Below, piece by piece: positions 63,255-64,000 of a stretch of 64,000 nucleotides of DNA. Position 1 is the first letter of the stretch; every line of letters starts with the position of its first letter. A model generated the notes under the pieces. That model was not told the DNA's origin and searched no databases. It was given only the letters and a program-made list of their open reading frames with translations. Source of the DNA: Liolophura sinensis (Eukaryota > Mollusca > Polyplacophora > Chitonida > Chitonidae); the NCBI RefSeq assembly GCF_032854445.1, contig NC_088301.1, forward strand, positions 49,223,116 through 49,287,115. Direction: 5' to 3'. The translations under genes and the position numbers were made by a program.

Positions 63255-63345
63255 ACACGTGACCGGTCAAATTTGGCATCTTGTTAATTACCTCAATTAG
63301 GGTTTTATTCTAACAGTTCAGGTAAATGCTAAAATAGTAATATAG
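63255..63345 (-). repeat. R1 dispersed repeat, reverse copy
   Basis: 'gtgaccggtcaaatttggc', 'ttaattacctcaattagggt' and 'tttattctaacagttcaggt' match the R1 core in reverse. Confidence 0.5.
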
Positions 63346-63744
63346 CACAGGTGGGAAAGGTCGTCAGTAACGCTGTAGTTTCTCCCACCCTTAAAACTGT
63401 TAAAAAAAACTAAAGAACCCATTCTCTTACCATGTACAACAGTATTTTGTATGAGAAATTAGAGAGTATTATGTTAACTTAATAGAGTTTTGATTCAACA
63501 TAATTCTGATTTAACAGAATTCAATCTTTTACTGAATGATAACAGATATCTGTATAAACTTTCTTTTCAGTTGACAGAATATTACATCCTTTGTCAGAAT
63601 CATAAACATTCATAATATTATTTGGACATAATGTTCTCTTATAGTCATATGTTTATGACATGGCATGTTTGTTAATTGTAACAGATAAATCTAGCATTTA
63701 CTTTTACACTGATCCCAAAATGCAAGACATTTCTGTTTTTAATT

Positions 63745-63778
63745 TCGCTAATGTGTCCCAGTGGAGACACATTAGCGA
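63745..63778. repeat. Perfect 13-bp hairpin with 8-nt loop
   Basis: 'tcgctaatgtgtc' at 63745-63757 pairs exactly with 63766-63778 around 'ccagtgga'. It is not next to any recognised gene. Confidence 0.5.
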
Positions 63779-64000
63779 GATTCTTATTTATAAATTCTTA
63801 TATGTTGTTATTCGTGTTCATACAGTATACAAGACAGGTAATATATTGAGAAGACCTTATTTATTGTTGTTACTCAAACGATATGAACATGTATGTCCTT
63901 GTACATGTACAATACATTATTGCCTATATGCAATAAGCTATATACATGGAGCTATCTACTGACCTTAGTACGTATCGTCCTGTACCATATGGAATAGCTA

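Larger units (their letters stand above)
60177..64000. other. Region after USP exon 2, probably intronic
   Basis: Exon 2 ends with a donor, so this should be intron until the next USP exon, which I could not find. 60305-60365 has tRNA-like A and B box words ('tggcaaagcgtttag', 'ggtttcaactc') and may be an old SINE. The rest is AT-rich and unique-looking apart from the R1 copy and the hairpin listed below. Confidence 0.45.

Overview
The window is animal nuclear DNA: AT-rich, low in genes, with long introns, canonical splice sites and many dispersed repeats. I think it comes from a marine mollusc, probably a bivalve. The main reason is two repeat types I associate with molluscan genomes. One carries a tail reading roughly 'gtgaaatattcttgagtac' followed by AAAT repeats. 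The other begins with repeated gagt and 'gcttggggtttaacgtcgt'. The species cannot be named from the sequence.

All recognisable genes are on the plus strand. (1) 41-1308 is the 3' end of an SLC16/monocarboxylate-transporter-like (MCT) gene whose 5' exons lie outside the window. (2) 22878-25643 is a second MCT-like gene, a head-to-tail paralogue with the same intron phases; its first coding exon was not found. (3) 29040-34650 is a decayed indoleamine 2,3-dioxygenase (IDO) copy with a destroyed splice acceptor, frameshifts, in-frame stops and a six-fold 27-bp expansion inside one exon. (4) 39845-47436 is a complete IDO gene. I could join 14 coding exons in consistent phase to give 391 codons, including a 15-nt microexon that the pseudogene also keeps. 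(5) 52035-60176 holds the first two coding exons of a universal-stress-protein (USP) gene, split by an intron of about 8 kb and running on past the window.

Between the genes are: a PIF/Harbinger-like DNA transposon (36611-38111, TAA duplication) inserted in an older molluscan repeat; a Tc1/mariner-like MITE (23954-24140, TA duplication) in an MCT intron; a 418-bp fold-back element with a perfect 34-bp inner hairpin (21611-22028); at least eight copies or fragments of one dispersed repeat (called R1 here) and nine of another (R2); several short perfect hairpins; and decayed minisatellites, one ending 300 bp upstream of the intact IDO start codon.

The genes are not an operon, and nothing shows that they act together. 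IDO would open the tryptophan ring at the start of the kynurenine pathway, the MCT-like proteins would move small organic acids or related solutes, and USP proteins are small nucleotide-binding stress proteins. The layout is best explained by two local tandem duplications (MCT-MCT and IDO pseudogene-IDO) beside an unrelated USP gene. I found no convincing new biological system. The most informative signals are the microexon, the anatomy of the IDO pseudogene and the fold-back element.
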